64,000 bases of DNA from Marinobacter mangrovi (GCF_016798325.1 NZ_JAERVO010000009.1:117238-181237); one strand, 5' to 3'; shown: positions 22,446-32,857, numbered from the stretch's first letter. Notes: generated by a model not told the origin, from the letters alone. Numbers and translations are program-made.

Positions 22446-22965
22446 TCCCTCGTTGCCCGAGGAGCCAGAACAGATCGAGCCCTTACTGCCACCGCATTTC
22501 CTGCGAGATCCGGTGCATCTGCTCGCGTTTGGTTTTGGGAGTGGCGCCATCAACCGGGCGCCGGGAACCTGGGGCAGTCTGGCCGCCATTCCGCTCTACT
22601 GGCTGCTGTTCTGGCTGCCGGGCCCGATGTACTGGGTTGCTGTTGCCGGGTTTTTCCTGCTCGGCATCTGGCTTTGCGGCAAAACGGCCGAGGATCTCAA
22701 GGTCCATGACCACGGTGGGATCGTCTGGGATGAATTTGTGGGCATGTGGATCGTTCTCGGGCTGCATCCACAGACACTGGAAGGAGTCCTGATCGCTTTC
22801 GTCGCGTTCCGTTTCTTCGACGTGCTCAAGCCCTGGCCGATCAGTTGGATCGACCGGCATACGCCCGGCGGGCTTGGCATCATGATCGACGACGTGATCG
22901 CCGGATTTATGGCGATGGCGCTGGTCTATGTGGTCGATCAGACGCTGATACCGTTTGCCCTTTAA
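22438..22965 (+). CDS. pgpA: Phosphatidylglycerophosphatase A
   Basis: PgpA dephosphorylates phosphatidylglycerophosphate in the inner membrane. Of its 175 residues, about four stretches are hydrophobic; the family motifs GAINRAPGTWGS, GKTAEDL, HGGIVWDEFVG and FRFFDVLKPWP are present. ATG 22438 has GGAG six bases upstream; a further ATG 21 bases earlier lies inside thiL. It is the last gene of the rib-nusB-thiL run and converges with the next small gene. Confidence 0.95.
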   Translation: MTDPSLPEEPEQIEPLLPPHFLRDPVHLLAFGFGSGAINRAPGTWGSLAAIPLYWLLFWLPGPMYWVAVAGFFLLGIWLCGKTAEDLKVHDHGGIVWDEFVGMWIVLGLHPQTLEGVLIAFVAFRFFDVLKPWPISWIDRHTPGGLGIMIDDVIAGFMAMALVYVVDQTLIPFAL

Positions 22966-22980
22966 AGCGGTGTTGACGGG

Positions 22981-23178
22981 TCAGTGCATGTCTTCGGGCA
23001 GCAGGCTGACCACATGCAGGAAGCGCCGCAAACCGGTTTCCGCCCGGTCGCGGGAGGCGAAAGGACCGCTGTCAAAACCTTCCCTGGTGGTGAAGTACCA
23101 TTGGCCGCCGACGCAGAAGAAGCGACTGCTGCGAAAGGGCACCGGGCCGGCTTCACCCGTGCGATTGTTGGTGTCCAT
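22981..23178 (-). CDS. Small conserved protein, DUF6316-like
   Basis: A 65-residue protein with a good AGGGAGA ribosome site and ATG start. It contains GPVPFRSSRFF, WYFTTREG, GPFASRDRAETGL and a helical C-terminus; this pattern of aromatic residues and 'TREG..GPF' resembles the small uncharacterised proteins grouped as DUF6316 in marine gammaproteobacteria. No signal peptide or membrane segment. Function unknown. It lies convergent to pgpA (15 bases apart) and divergent from the lipoprotein gene. Confidence 0.7.
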   Translation of the reverse strand: MDTNNRTGEAGPVPFRSSRFFCVGGQWYFTTREGFDSGPFASRDRAETGLRRFLHVVSLLPEDMH

Positions 23179-23420
23179 CTGGCGTCTCCCTAACCCTCCG
23201 GTTGCGTCTTCTCGTTATTGTGTAATGGATGCCGATTCATTCAATTTAATGCAAATGGGTCCGATTTCAATCAAAAGTTTGCGCCCGGGACGACAGGGGG
23301 TTGCCGGGGACAGGTTGTCGTCTTGCGCTCGGCAGAGGCAATCGTCAAAATGCCCCTTCGGCCGCCGCGCCTCTGGCGGGCCCCGGCCTTCCTTCACTGA
23401 ATTACTATCGCGAGGTTTTC

Positions 23421-24149
23421 ATGGCATCTGGTCAGAACGGACAGGGATTTTTCACGTGTTTGAAGCTAATGGCCGCACTGTTCGCCGTTGTCGCCATGGC
23501 GGGCTGCAGTACGAGCTCTTTCAAGCAGGTGCAAACCTGGGAAGGTCCTGAAGCGCAGCCGGGTCAGGTTGCCTTGTTGCACAAGCCCGGTTCTGTGCAG
23601 ATCGTGTCCGTAAATGGCCAGGATATGGCCAACTACCTGACGGATGACCTGGAACTGACCTACCAGCTGCTGCCGGGCCAGAACACGGTGGTGTTCACCT
23701 ACAAGACGATCTGGGCCAAGCAGGGTGTCGTGGATAATGGCGAGTCCAAGGTGCACGTGGTTGAGACGGATCCGCAGCAGGTCGTGATCAATGCCCGCGC
23801 TGGTGAGTCCTACCATTTTGTTCTGCCCAAGGCTGAAACCCGCAGCGAAGCGGAGCGTATCCGCCAGAACTTCCAGGCCAAGGTGGTGAATGAGCAGGAT
23901 CGTCAGGTGGCGGTGTCCTCTGAGGTGGTGAAGCAAACACCGCAATTGCCGACGTTGCCGGGTGCTCCGCAGACAGCGGCTTCTGCAACCGCTGGAGCGG
24001 CTGCCGGTGCCGCAACGGCATCACCTTCGGCGACGCCGGCGGTGCCATCGGCGGCGAATAACCTGCCGACACTCGAGGGTCTCAAGGTTCTCTGGGAGCG
24101 TGCCTCCACTGACGAAAAGAAAGACTTCCTGCGCTGGGCGTTCCAGTAA
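23421..24149 (+). CDS. DUF2057 (YccT-like) lipoprotein
   Basis: A 242-residue exported protein. A hydrophobic N-terminal stretch ends in a lipobox-like VAMAGC (Cys29), suggesting a lipid anchor, and the next 150 residues fit the DUF2057/YccT pattern (NGQDMANYLTDD, LLPGQNTVVFTYKTIW, YHFVLPKAET). The last third is a low-complexity Ala/Pro/Thr/Ser linker and a short helical tail. The chosen ATG 23421 follows a CGAGG site; the frame is open for 40 codons further upstream without a signal-like start. Role unknown. Its upstream gap (23179-23420) holds no clear consensus promoter. Confidence 0.85.
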   Translation: MASGQNGQGFFTCLKLMAALFAVVAMAGCSTSSFKQVQTWEGPEAQPGQVALLHKPGSVQIVSVNGQDMANYLTDDLELTYQLLPGQNTVVFTYKTIWAKQGVVDNGESKVHVVETDPQQVVINARAGESYHFVLPKAETRSEAERIRQNFQAKVVNEQDRQVAVSSEVVKQTPQLPTLPGAPQTAASATAGAAAGAATASPSATPAVPSAANNLPTLEGLKVLWERASTDEKKDFLRWAFQ

Positions 24150-24164
24150 GGGTTTCAGGAAGCG

Positions 24165-24192
24165 AAAAACCGGGCCTTGGCCCGGTTTTTTT
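24165..24192 (+). terminator. Terminator after the lipoprotein gene, probably two-way
   Basis: AACCGGGCC/GGCCCGGTT stem with T7 downstream and an A-tract upstream. It sits between convergent genes and could also stop transcription from the wax ester synthase gene on the other strand. Confidence 0.9.
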
Positions 24193-24234
24193 ATGCCGGT
24201 GAGCCTGGATCGGGCCCCGCTGATTGCGGGGGAG

Positions 24235-25773
24235 TCAATCGCGGAGCTTGCGAATGGATTTCTGGATGGCCCCTTCAATCAGGTGCAGGGTGTCGTCCAG
24301 CAGGGTCGAGCCGTGACCCGAACGTTCCAGCTCAGGCGGCATTTCGGACGGCAGAGTCTCCGCCGCCGTTTCGATCGCCTGCAGGCTGTCCTCCACCAGG
24401 TCCACCAAACGATGACCGTCCGGCACCACATCCGGGCACAGCGTGAAGTTGAGAGTCAGTTGACCTTCATAGCTGACGGCCACGATGACCAGGCCCATGC
24501 TGTCGAACAGCGGCGCGGAGTTGTATTGGTGGCTGAGTCGGGCGCCCTGCAGGTACAGCGGCACCTGCGGCCCCGGCACGTTGGTGATGGGGACGTTAAA
24601 TACCGGCTGATAACGCTGGGCCAGTTGCAATTCGCTGTAGAGCCGCGCGGAAAGCGCAAGCATGGTTGACGGCACCAGTTCGGTCAGGCGGTCCGCGGCG
24701 ATGGCTTCCTGGTAAGGTTCGGAGGCAACGGCATTCCAGTGGATGCGCCGGATTCGAGAGGCCGGGCAGGGCTGGTCAGTGGCCAGGTCGAGCAGCATGG
24801 CCGACATCTGGTTCCCCGTTGGGCGGCGCAGGCTTTTGGAGCGCACCGACACCGGCGTCATGGCCACCAGCGAGCGGGTCAGGTCGGCGCCATGTTCTTC
24901 CATGTAGCGACGCAGCACTTCGGCGCACAAGCCCAGGACGACATCGTTGAGGGTCACGTCCCCGATGGACGCCTTGATGCTCTTCAGGCGCGACAGGGGC
25001 AGGCTTTTGCCGAGGATCTGCCGGTTACCCGTGATCTGCCGGTTGAACGGACTGTGGGGCGCCGAGAATAGCGGCAGTGGCAAGGGCAACTTGCGCAGCT
25101 GTTTCTGGATCATGCCGCGGGTGGTTGCCTCGACGGCGTTGGCCGCCAGCGACGCGATGCGGAACGGCTTGCGCAGGAGATTGGTACCGACCTGGAACAG
25201 TGCGCGCTGCTCACTGGGTGCGGGGCGCGGGTGCCAGGGTTGTGGCGGGCGAATCGGGTCGGGCGTGGGGCTGTATTCCAGCAGTTTGCCCATGATTTCC
25301 TCACCGCTGAAGGCGTCGATGGCCGCATGGTGCAGCCGGACGATCAGGGCGAAGCCGCGGGCCTCCGCGCCTTCTTCCGGCGCGCCGGGTGTGCGCAGGC
25401 CATCCACGAACGTGATGTGCCAGAGTGGGCGATCCCGTTTCAGGGGCTCCTGCAGAATGCGCGAAGCGAGGGCCATCAGGCTGTCCTGGTCGTTGCGGGC
25501 CCCCATCTTCACGTACGCCAGGTGGCGTTCGATCGAGAAATTGGCATCGTCGACCCAGTAGGGGTGGCCCAGGCGAAACGGAATGGGCTGCAGCTTTTCC
25601 CGGAAAAAGGGCACCACATGGAGCCGGCTGCGCAGATAGGACACGAAAGTGCTGAACGAGAGAGGTTTCTGGCAATCCTGGCCATCGAAGATGTAAATGC
25701 CGCCGATGTGCATCGGTGCGGTGTCGGACTCCAGGTAAAGGAAAGAGGCATCCAGTTCGGACAACTGCCGCAT
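24235..25773 (-). CDS. Wax ester synthase / diacylglycerol acyltransferase (WS/DGAT family)
   Basis: Members transfer acyl groups from acyl-CoA to fatty alcohols or diacylglycerol to make storage wax esters or triacylglycerol. The 512-residue protein has the family opening LDASFLYLES, the active-site His pair (His148, His149) with Asp153, and the C-terminal NVPITNVPGP and LRDLTL-like segments. The normal HHxxxDG motif reads HHAAIDA, with Gly replaced by Ala154; catalytic His149 and Asp153 remain. Downstream of the LysR gene on the same strand. Substrate cannot be told from sequence. Confidence 0.9.
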   Translation of the reverse strand: MRQLSELDASFLYLESDTAPMHIGGIYIFDGQDCQKPLSFSTFVSYLRSRLHVVPFFREKLQPIPFRLGHPYWVDDANFSIERHLAYVKMGARNDQDSLMALASRILQEPLKRDRPLWHITFVDGLRTPGAPEEGAEARGFALIVRLHHAAIDAFSGEEIMGKLLEYSPTPDPIRPPQPWHPRPAPSEQRALFQVGTNLLRKPFRIASLAANAVEATTRGMIQKQLRKLPLPLPLFSAPHSPFNRQITGNRQILGKSLPLSRLKSIKASIGDVTLNDVVLGLCAEVLRRYMEEHGADLTRSLVAMTPVSVRSKSLRRPTGNQMSAMLLDLATDQPCPASRIRRIHWNAVASEPYQEAIAADRLTELVPSTMLALSARLYSELQLAQRYQPVFNVPITNVPGPQVPLYLQGARLSHQYNSAPLFDSMGLVIVAVSYEGQLTLNFTLCPDVVPDGHRLVDLVEDSLQAIETAAETLPSEMPPELERSGHGSTLLDDTLHLIEGAIQKSIRKLRD

Positions 25774-25804
25774 GAAAAACTCCCTGCGTTAACGGCCTGA
25801 CAAG

Positions 25805-25872
25805 AAAAAATCGACGCGAGGCCATTTTGCGCTGCCCGCCTGATGGCGTCGAGTGTCATTGCGGGCTTTTTT
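25805..25872. terminator. Overlapping hairpins between LysR and WS/DGAT genes
   Basis: Two inverted repeats interleave. CGACGC (25812-25817) and GCGTCG (25846-25851) would form a minus-strand hairpin ending in a T6 run, fitting the LysR transcript. GCCCGC (25834-25839) and GCGGGC (25861-25866) followed by T6 would act on the plus strand. Loops are long (22-28 bases), so activity is uncertain. Confidence 0.4.
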
Positions 25873-25900
25873 ATGGGCCTGTGAGGCCTTTCCGCTCATT

Positions 25901-26842
25901 CTACTGGGTGTGGGGGTCGATCCATCGGCTGAACTGGTTGGGTTGGGACAGCCGGTCCCAGAACCACTTGAGCGCGTTGCCCTGGCAGACCCGTTCTCCG
26001 GTCTGGCTTTCCTGATGTCGGACCAGGTGGAGGACGACGGGTTGTCTTACGGCTTCCACGTCAATGGCGACCAGTTCGCCGCTGGCCAGCAGGTCACGCA
26101 CCCTGGGTTCGGGGAGCCAGCCGACGCCCAGCCCGGCAGCCTGGGCCTGTATTTTCTGCTCGATGTTGCTGACGGTGATCGTACGCTGGCGGGAGAAAAT
26201 GCCGGCGGTGGCCGGTTGCATGTGACGCGCGGTGTCGGCGGCCACTATGGCGGGGAAGCGGGCGATGGTGTCCTCGCCGATGGGCCCGGACTCGCGGGTC
26301 AGCGGGTGATCCGGAGACACGGCATAGGTAAACGGCACCTGGCCCAGAATGCGCGTGGTGAAGGGGCCGGCCGGACGACTGACCGAGTCGGCGCCAAAGA
26401 CCAGGTCGACGCGCCGGCATTGCAATGCGTCCCAGGCGCCGGCAAACACCTCTTCCACCAACTGGATCTCCACCGGCACGCCCAGCGCCTGAAAATCCTG
26501 GACGACCGGGAACAGGGCCTCGACAGGCAGTAGCGAGTTCACCGCAATCTTGATCCGGGTTTCCCAGCCCTGGGCGATCTGCTTGGTCGCGTGCGCCAGC
26601 GTATCGGCGGCGTCCAGCAGGGCCCGGCCTTCCTCGAGCAGGTAGTGCCCGGCCGGCGTCAGTTTGGCCCGGTGTCCGGAGCGGTCGAAAATCTCGATGT
26701 CCAGGTCGTCTTCCAGCTTCTGAACGGTGTAGCTGATGGCCGAGGGCACCCGGAACAGCTCCGTCGCCGCGCCGGCAAAACTGCCCCGGCGGTCGATGGC
26801 GTCGAGGACCTTGAGAGCGTCGATCGTAATGGCGTTATGCAT
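25901..26842 (-). CDS. LysR-family regulator, YhaJ-like
   Basis: A 313-residue LysR transcription factor. The N-terminal winged helix-turn-helix (about 1-65) contains the typical RGSFAGAATELFRVPSAIS recognition segment, followed by a LysR substrate-binding domain (about 90-300). It is divergent from a glutathionyl-hydroquinone reductase gene; Escherichia coli has the LysR gene yhaJ near the equivalent yqjG, so regulation of the neighbour is a reasonable inference. The inducer is unknown. The 136-base divergent region (26843-26978) should hold its operator, but no clear T-N11-A palindrome stood out. Confidence 0.9.
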   Translation of the reverse strand: MHNAITIDALKVLDAIDRRGSFAGAATELFRVPSAISYTVQKLEDDLDIEIFDRSGHRAKLTPAGHYLLEEGRALLDAADTLAHATKQIAQGWETRIKIAVNSLLPVEALFPVVQDFQALGVPVEIQLVEEVFAGAWDALQCRRVDLVFGADSVSRPAGPFTTRILGQVPFTYAVSPDHPLTRESGPIGEDTIARFPAIVAADTARHMQPATAGIFSRQRTITVSNIEQKIQAQAAGLGVGWLPEPRVRDLLASGELVAIDVEAVRQPVVLHLVRHQESQTGERVCQGNALKWFWDRLSQPNQFSRWIDPHTQ

Positions 26843-26978
26843 GTTCAGTCATTCTGATGGAGTTGGCCAGAAATCATCGTTTGAGTGGCGGTTAGTGTAG
26901 CCGTAGTCTTTGGGGTAGAGCCAGCGTTAAGGCTTGCGAGCCGACAACGAATCGACAGCACGTTTGATGGGAGGTCAT

Positions 26979-27980
26979 ATGGGACTGCTGGTAAACGGTC
27001 AATGGCAGGATCAGTGGTACGACACCAAAAAGTCCGGAGGCAAGTTTGAGCGTGAAAGCGCCCGCTTCCGGAATTGGGTCACGGCAGACGGTTCGCCGGG
27101 GCCGACCGGTGAGGGCGGCTTTGCGGCCGAGTCTGGACGCTATCACCTGTACGTGTCCATGGCCTGCCCGTGGGCGCACCGGACCCTGGTGTTCCGGGAA
27201 CTGAAGGGGTTGGCGCCGCACATCACGGTGTCGGTGGTCCACCCGCATATGCTGGAGAACGGCTGGGAGTTCCGGCCGGACGACCCTGCCCACCGCGATG
27301 ACGTGAACGGCAAGCGCTTTCTGCACGAGGTCTACACGTCGGTCGCGCCGGATTACACCGGTCGCGTCACGGTGCCGGTACTCTGGGACAAGACGCAAGG
27401 GAAAATGGTCAGCAACGAGTCCGCTGAGATCATCCGTATGTTCAACCAGGCCTTTGATGGCATCGACGGCGTGCGGTCTGATCTGGATCTGTATCCGGAA
27501 GCACTGCGCCCCGATATCGACGCCGTCAACGAGCGGGTTTACGACACGGTCAACAATGGCGTCTACAAGGCGGGTTTTGCAACGGCGCAAGAGGCCTATG
27601 AAAAAGCCTACACCGCATTGTTTGACAGCCTGGACTGGCTGGATGACCGGCTGGCGACCCAGCGGTACCTGGTGGGGAATGTGCCAACGGAAGCGGACTG
27701 GCGCCTGTTCACGACGCTGGTACGTTTCGACGCGGTCTATTACTCGCACTTCAAGTGCAATCGCCAACTGCTTGCCAGCTTCCCGAATCTTGCCGGCTAT
27801 CTGCGAGACCTGTATCAGGTGCCAGGCGTCGCGGAGACGGTGGATCTGGAGCAGATCAAGCAGCACTACTACGTGAGTCAGCGGACCGTGAACCCGACCC
27901 AGATCGTGCCGGTCGGTCCAGCGGTCACGTTGGATGCGCCGCATGGTCGGGAGACGCTGGGGCCCGGTTTCCCGGGCTGA
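26979..27980 (+). CDS. yqjG: Glutathionyl-hydroquinone reductase (Xi-class GST)
   Basis: Reduces glutathionyl-hydroquinones to hydroquinone plus oxidised glutathione, protecting against quinone adducts. The 333-residue protein has the diagnostic SMACPWAHRT motif with catalytic Cys63, and an all-alpha GST C-terminal domain ending in VNPTQIVPVGP. ATG 26979 has GGGAGG four bases upstream; ATG 26967 and a TTG at 26934 are in frame but less well placed. Its stop codon directly abuts the ispB stop from the opposite strand. Confidence 0.93.
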   Translation: MGLLVNGQWQDQWYDTKKSGGKFERESARFRNWVTADGSPGPTGEGGFAAESGRYHLYVSMACPWAHRTLVFRELKGLAPHITVSVVHPHMLENGWEFRPDDPAHRDDVNGKRFLHEVYTSVAPDYTGRVTVPVLWDKTQGKMVSNESAEIIRMFNQAFDGIDGVRSDLDLYPEALRPDIDAVNERVYDTVNNGVYKAGFATAQEAYEKAYTALFDSLDWLDDRLATQRYLVGNVPTEADWRLFTTLVRFDAVYYSHFKCNRQLLASFPNLAGYLRDLYQVPGVAETVDLEQIKQHYYVSQRTVNPTQIVPVGPAVTLDAPHGRETLGPGFPG

Positions 27981-28949
27981 TCAGGCCGTGCGGGCAACCG
28001 CAACTTCGGTCAGCAGCACCAGGGCGTCTTTTTGGGGGGAGGCGGGCAGATCAGCCACGCAGGCGCGAGCCAGGTCCGCTTCTTCCTGTGCGCGGCTGAC
28101 GGTGTAGTCCAGCGCTCCGGAGGTCTCGACGATTTCCAGGATGCGGGACAGTTCGTCCAGGCCGCCCTTGCGGATCGCCGAGCGGATCAGTTGGCTGTCC
28201 ACATCGTTGGCATGAGCCATGGCGTGGATCAGCGGTAGCGTGGGTTTGCCCTCGGCGAGATCGTCACCCACGTTCTTGCCCATTTCATCGGCCTTGCCGC
28301 GGTAGTCCAGCACGTCGTCAACCAGCTGGAAGGCCATGCCCAGGTGCTTGCCGTAGGCTTTCAGGCGATTCTCGTCTTCGGCGTCCGCGCCAGCCAGAAG
28401 GGCGCCGCTGTGGGAGGCGGCCTCGAACAGCATGGCGGTCTTGTTGTGGATGACCGTCATGTACTGACTTTCCGAGATATCCGGGTTTCGCGTGTTCATC
28501 AATTGCAGGACTTCGCCTTCGGCGATCACGGCCGTGGCGTTGGACAGAACGTCCATGATCGGCATGCTGCCCAGCTCAACCATCATCTGGAACGCGCGGG
28601 AGTAGAGGAAGTCCCCGACCAGAACGCTCGGTGCGTTGCCCCAGCGGGCATTGGCCGTCGCCTTGCCGCGACGCAGGTCGGACGTGTCTACCACATCGTC
28701 GTGCAGCAGTGTGGCGGTATGCAGGAACTCGATCACCGCGGCCAGCTTGAGGTGGTCGTCCCGCTCGTAGCCCAGGGCGCGGGCCGTCAGCAGCACCAGC
28801 AGGGGCCGCAGGCGCTTGCCGCCACTTTCGACAATATACTGCGCGATCTTCTCGACCAGGGGGACATCGGAGGAGAGCCGGTGTGTGATCAGGTCGTTGA
28901 CGCGGGCAAAATCGTCCGCGACGGTTTCATAGATACGCTGCGCTGTCAT
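27981..28949 (-). CDS. ispB: Octaprenyl/polyprenyl diphosphate synthase
   Basis: IspB makes the long prenyl side chain of ubiquinone from farnesyl diphosphate and isopentenyl diphosphate. The 322-residue sequence holds the two Asp-rich motifs LLHDDVVD with RRGK, and LVDDVLDYRG. Length and order beside rplU-rpmA (divergent) match Pseudomonas. Chain length cannot be read directly. It meets yqjG tail to tail with no gap, so there is no room for a terminator between the two stops. Confidence 0.96.
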   Translation of the reverse strand: MTAQRIYETVADDFARVNDLITHRLSSDVPLVEKIAQYIVESGGKRLRPLLVLLTARALGYERDDHLKLAAVIEFLHTATLLHDDVVDTSDLRRGKATANARWGNAPSVLVGDFLYSRAFQMMVELGSMPIMDVLSNATAVIAEGEVLQLMNTRNPDISESQYMTVIHNKTAMLFEAASHSGALLAGADAEDENRLKAYGKHLGMAFQLVDDVLDYRGKADEMGKNVGDDLAEGKPTLPLIHAMAHANDVDSQLIRSAIRKGGLDELSRILEIVETSGALDYTVSRAQEEADLARACVADLPASPQKDALVLLTEVAVARTA

Positions 28950-29090
28950 GCGGATGATCCGGTCATTAACGGGTAGGACGCGGCAATGCTAGGTATTGCT
29001 CCCGGGACTGTCAACTTGGGCGTCGGGTCCGTCGCCGCCGGATCCACTATGGCAGTATTGTCAGAGGCTGGAAATGGCGTCAGTCGACGC

Positions 29091-29119
29091 TTGTAAAGGA
29101 CGCCCGCTTTTCGTACAAT
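29091..29119 (+). promoter_or_regulatory. Promoter and leader of rplU-rpmA
   Basis: TTGTAA (29091-29096) and TACAAT (29114-29119) are 17 bases apart, in the 319-base gap between the divergent ispB and rplU genes. The resulting leader of about 140 bases before rplU may carry autoregulation by L21, as in other r-protein operons, but no defined structure was recognised. Nothing else is seen in the gap. Confidence 0.75.
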
Positions 29120-29268
29120 TGCGCGCCCTAACTCATCCCAACCTGCGCTCCCTGCTATAGGGTTGCCAGAGCGCTTCCCTTAGAACCAGGTGGATTAAAG
29201 AGCAGGGATGGGTCAATTGCCGGTCTGCAGACGGTTGGACGCAGGCCCGTTTTACAGCGGAGAAGGTC

Positions 29269-29580
29269 ATGTACGCAGTGATTGTCAGCGGTGGTAAGCA
29301 GCACCGCGTAGCGGAAGGCGAAGTCCTGAAGCTGGAAAAGATTGAAGTTGAAACCGGTGGCACCGTCGAGTTCGACAAAGTCCTGCTGGTTGCCAATGGC
29401 GACGACGTGAAAGTCGGCGCGCCGGTTGTCGACGGTGCTTCCGTGACTGCGGAAGTGGTTCGTCACGGTCGCGGTGACAAGGTTCAGATCATCAAGTTCC
29501 GTCGTCGTAAGCACAGCATGAAGCGTCAGGGCCACCGCCAGTGGTTCACTGAAGTCAAGATCACGGGTATCAAGGGCTGA
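29269..29580 (+). CDS. rplU: 50S ribosomal protein L21
   Basis: A 103-residue L21 with the expected [14 protein letters not shown] opening and C-terminal [17 protein letters not shown] strong GGAGAAGG site precedes the ATG. It binds 23S rRNA and forms an operon with rpmA, 31 bases downstream. Confidence 0.98.
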   Translation: MYAVIVSGGKQHRVAEGEVLKLEKIEVETGGTVEFDKVLLVANGDDVKVGAPVVDGASVTAEVVRHGRGDKVQIIKFRRRKHSMKRQGHRQWFTEVKITGIKG

Positions 29581-29611
29581 GGCTCTGAAACCCCATTAGA
29601 GGAGGCTAGTC

Positions 29612-29872
29612 ATGGCTCATAAAAAGGCAGCAGGTAGTACCCGTAACGGTCGCGATTCCGAGTCGAAACGACTTGGTGTGAAGCGCTTCGGTGGTCAGGT
29701 CGTTAGCGCCGGCAGCATCATCGTTCGTCAGCGCGGCACCCGTTTCCACGCCGGCACCAACGTTGGTCTGGGTCGTGATCACACGCTGTTCGCCAAGTCG
29801 GACGGTGTTGTAAAATTCGAGGTCAAAGGCCCCGAGAGCCGCAAGGTTGTGAGTATCGTTCCAGCCCAGTAA
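29612..29872 (+). CDS. rpmA: 50S ribosomal protein L27
   Basis: An 86-residue L27 beginning [16 protein letters not shown], with [16 protein letters not shown] in the centre. The N-terminal tail reaches the peptidyl-transferase centre in known ribosomes and starts directly with AHKK, so no cleavable extension is present. GAGGAGG lies upstream. Confidence 0.98.
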   Translation: MAHKKAAGSTRNGRDSESKRLGVKRFGGQVVSAGSIIVRQRGTRFHAGTNVGLGRDHTLFAKSDGVVKFEVKGPESRKVVSIVPAQ

Positions 29873-29904
29873 GGGGCCGAACGTATACAGCCATTGCTGT
29901 TCAC

Positions 29905-29945
29905 AAAAAGCCCCGCAGCTTTGAACGAAGCGTGCGGGGCTTTTT
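29905..29945 (+). terminator. Terminator after rpmA
   Basis: GCCCCGCA/TGCGGGGC stem (8 bp, 15-base loop) flanked by A5 and T5, 32 bases after the rpmA stop. Confidence 0.9.
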
Positions 29946-29974
29946 CGTATGGCCTGCCGATAACGGTGCATTAA

Positions 29975-31201
<1,227 letters not shown>

Positions 31202-31281
31202 CCGGGGCTTTATTGCGTTTCGTCGCCACGGTCAAGGGTGAGTGGGGCGTTCAGTCGGGGATAGGGAGTAAGCGGAAGAGC

Positions 31282-32406
31282 ATGTCAGAACGTCGACGGA
31301 TGGAGCGGGCCCGGCGCCTGGTCGTGAAAATCGGGAGTGCCCTGCTGACGAACGATGGCAAGGGTCTGGATGTGCCGGTGCTGGCCGATTGGGTGGACCA
31401 GTTGGCGGCTTTGATCGATTCCGGTGTTGAAGTGGTTCTGGTGTCTTCCGGCTCCGTGGCCGAGGGCATGAGTCGTTTGGGCTGGTCAGAGCGTCCGCAG
31501 CATCTGCATGAGCTCCAGGCGGCGGCTGCCGTGGGGCAGATGGGGTTGGTGCAGACCTGGGAGGCGCAGTTCAAGCGTCACGGCCTGCATTCCGCGCAGG
31601 TGCTGTTGACCCACGATGACCTGTCCGACCGCAAGCGCTACCTGAACGCCCGCAGCACGCTGCGGACCCTGCTGGATCTGGGTGTGGTGCCGATCGTCAA
31701 CGAGAACGACACGGTGGTCACCGACGAAATCCGCTTCGGCGATAACGATACCCTCGGCGCTCTGGTGGCGAACCTGGTGGAAGCGGATGGTCTGATCATT
31801 CTCACCGATCAGGATGGTCTGTTCGATAGCGATCCCCGCAAGCACGCCGACGCCCGCCTGGTCGACGAGCGCCTTGCCAGTGATCCGGAGTTGGATGTCA
31901 TGGCGGCTGGCGGTGCCGGTATGCTTGGTCGGGGCGGTATGCAGACCAAGGTGCGGGCGGCGCGTCTGGCGGCGCGTTCCGGTGCTTTTACGGTAATCGT
32001 TGGTGGGCGCCTGCCGCAGGTGGTGTCCCGTGTTCGGAATGGCGACGTGTTGGGTACGCTGTTATTGCCTGAGCAGGGGCGAATCGCGGCGCGCAAGCAG
32101 TGGCTGGCGAGTCATCTGAAAACCCGCGGGCAACTGGTTCTGGACGCAGGTGCGGTGAAGGTGTTGTGCCAGGGTGGTCGCAGTCTGTTGCCGGTTGGAG
32201 TGCGCTCGGTGTCCGGGCAATTCCGTCGGGGAGAGATGGTGTCCTGTGTCGATGAGTACGGGCGCGAGGTGGCGCGTGGGCTGGTCAACTACGATGCGGA
32301 CGAGGCGCGGGCCATTGCCGGGCGTTCCAGTGACCGGATTACCGAGGTGCTGGGATACGTCTCCGATGAGGAGATGGTGCACCGGGACAATCTCGTCATC
32401 GTGTGA
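31282..32406 (+). CDS. proB: Glutamate 5-kinase
   Basis: ProB phosphorylates glutamate, the first step in proline synthesis, and is normally feedback-inhibited by proline. The 374-residue sequence has [29 protein letters not shown] and a C-terminal PUA domain (about 285-365). The open frame extends 23 codons upstream to a TTG, but ATG 31282 with GGAAGAG gives the family length. It is 80 bases after cgtA and ends in a two-way terminator. Confidence 0.95.
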   Translation: MSERRRMERARRLVVKIGSALLTNDGKGLDVPVLADWVDQLAALIDSGVEVVLVSSGSVAEGMSRLGWSERPQHLHELQAAAAVGQMGLVQTWEAQFKRHGLHSAQVLLTHDDLSDRKRYLNARSTLRTLLDLGVVPIVNENDTVVTDEIRFGDNDTLGALVANLVEADGLIILTDQDGLFDSDPRKHADARLVDERLASDPELDVMAAGGAGMLGRGGMQTKVRAARLAARSGAFTVIVGGRLPQVVSRVRNGDVLGTLLLPEQGRIAARKQWLASHLKTRGQLVLDAGAVKVLCQGGRSLLPVGVRSVSGQFRRGEMVSCVDEYGREVARGLVNYDADEARAIAGRSSDRITEVLGYVSDEEMVHRDNLVIV

Positions 32407-32435
32407 CCTTTTGTGTTGGGATTATATCCAGGCAT

Positions 32436-32466
32436 AAAAAAAACCGGCCATCAGGCCGGTTTTTTT
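32436..32466. terminator. Two-way terminator between proB and rpsT
   Basis: CCGGCC, ATCA, GGCCGG with A8 on the left and T7 on the right forms a symmetrical terminator that serves the convergent proB and rpsT genes. Confidence 0.93.
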
Positions 32467-32482
32467 ATGATCGGTCTACCAA

Positions 32483-32752
32483 TCAGGCGCTTTTCAGGGC
32501 CTTGATCTTGGCGGACATACGGCTCTTCAGGCGGGCCACCTTGTTCTTGGTGTAGATGCCTTTGTTGACCATGCTGTCCAGGATCGGCTGGGCTGTGGTG
32601 AAAGCGGCTTGCGCTTCATCGTAGTTGCCAGCTTCGATCTTGCTTTGAACTTTCTTGACGTAGGTGCGCGACATGGAACGCAGGCTGGCGTTGTGCTTGC
32701 GGTTGTTCTCGTTCTGACGAGCGCGCTTACGGGCTTGGGGAGAGTTTGCCAC
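32483..32752 (-). CDS. rpsT: 30S ribosomal protein S20
   Basis: S20 binds 16S rRNA early in assembly. The 89-residue protein begins ANSPQARKRARQNE after the initiator and is rich in Lys, Arg and Ala, the normal pattern. The start is a GTG with an AGGAG site seven bases before it; there is no suitable in-frame ATG. Non-ATG starts are known for rpsT in other bacteria (UUG in E. coli) and take part in autoregulation. Confidence 0.96.
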   Translation of the reverse strand: MANSPQARKRARQNENNRKHNASLRSMSRTYVKKVQSKIEAGNYDEAQAAFTTAQPILDSMVNKGIYTKNKVARLKSRMSAKIKALKSA

Positions 32753-32828
32753 CGTATAACTCCTGAAATTCGTTTCTGAAAAATAGCGGGCGCGCCGACA
32801 ATCAGCGCCTCGAAATAAATGACGCGGA

Positions 32829-32857
32829 ACTATGCCGTTTCGGGGGCTTGATGTCAA
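32829..32857 (-). promoter_or_regulatory. Promoter of rpsT
   Basis: On the minus strand TTGACA (32857-32852) is followed 17 bases later by CATAGT (32834-32829), about 75 bases before the GTG start of rpsT. Confidence 0.7.
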
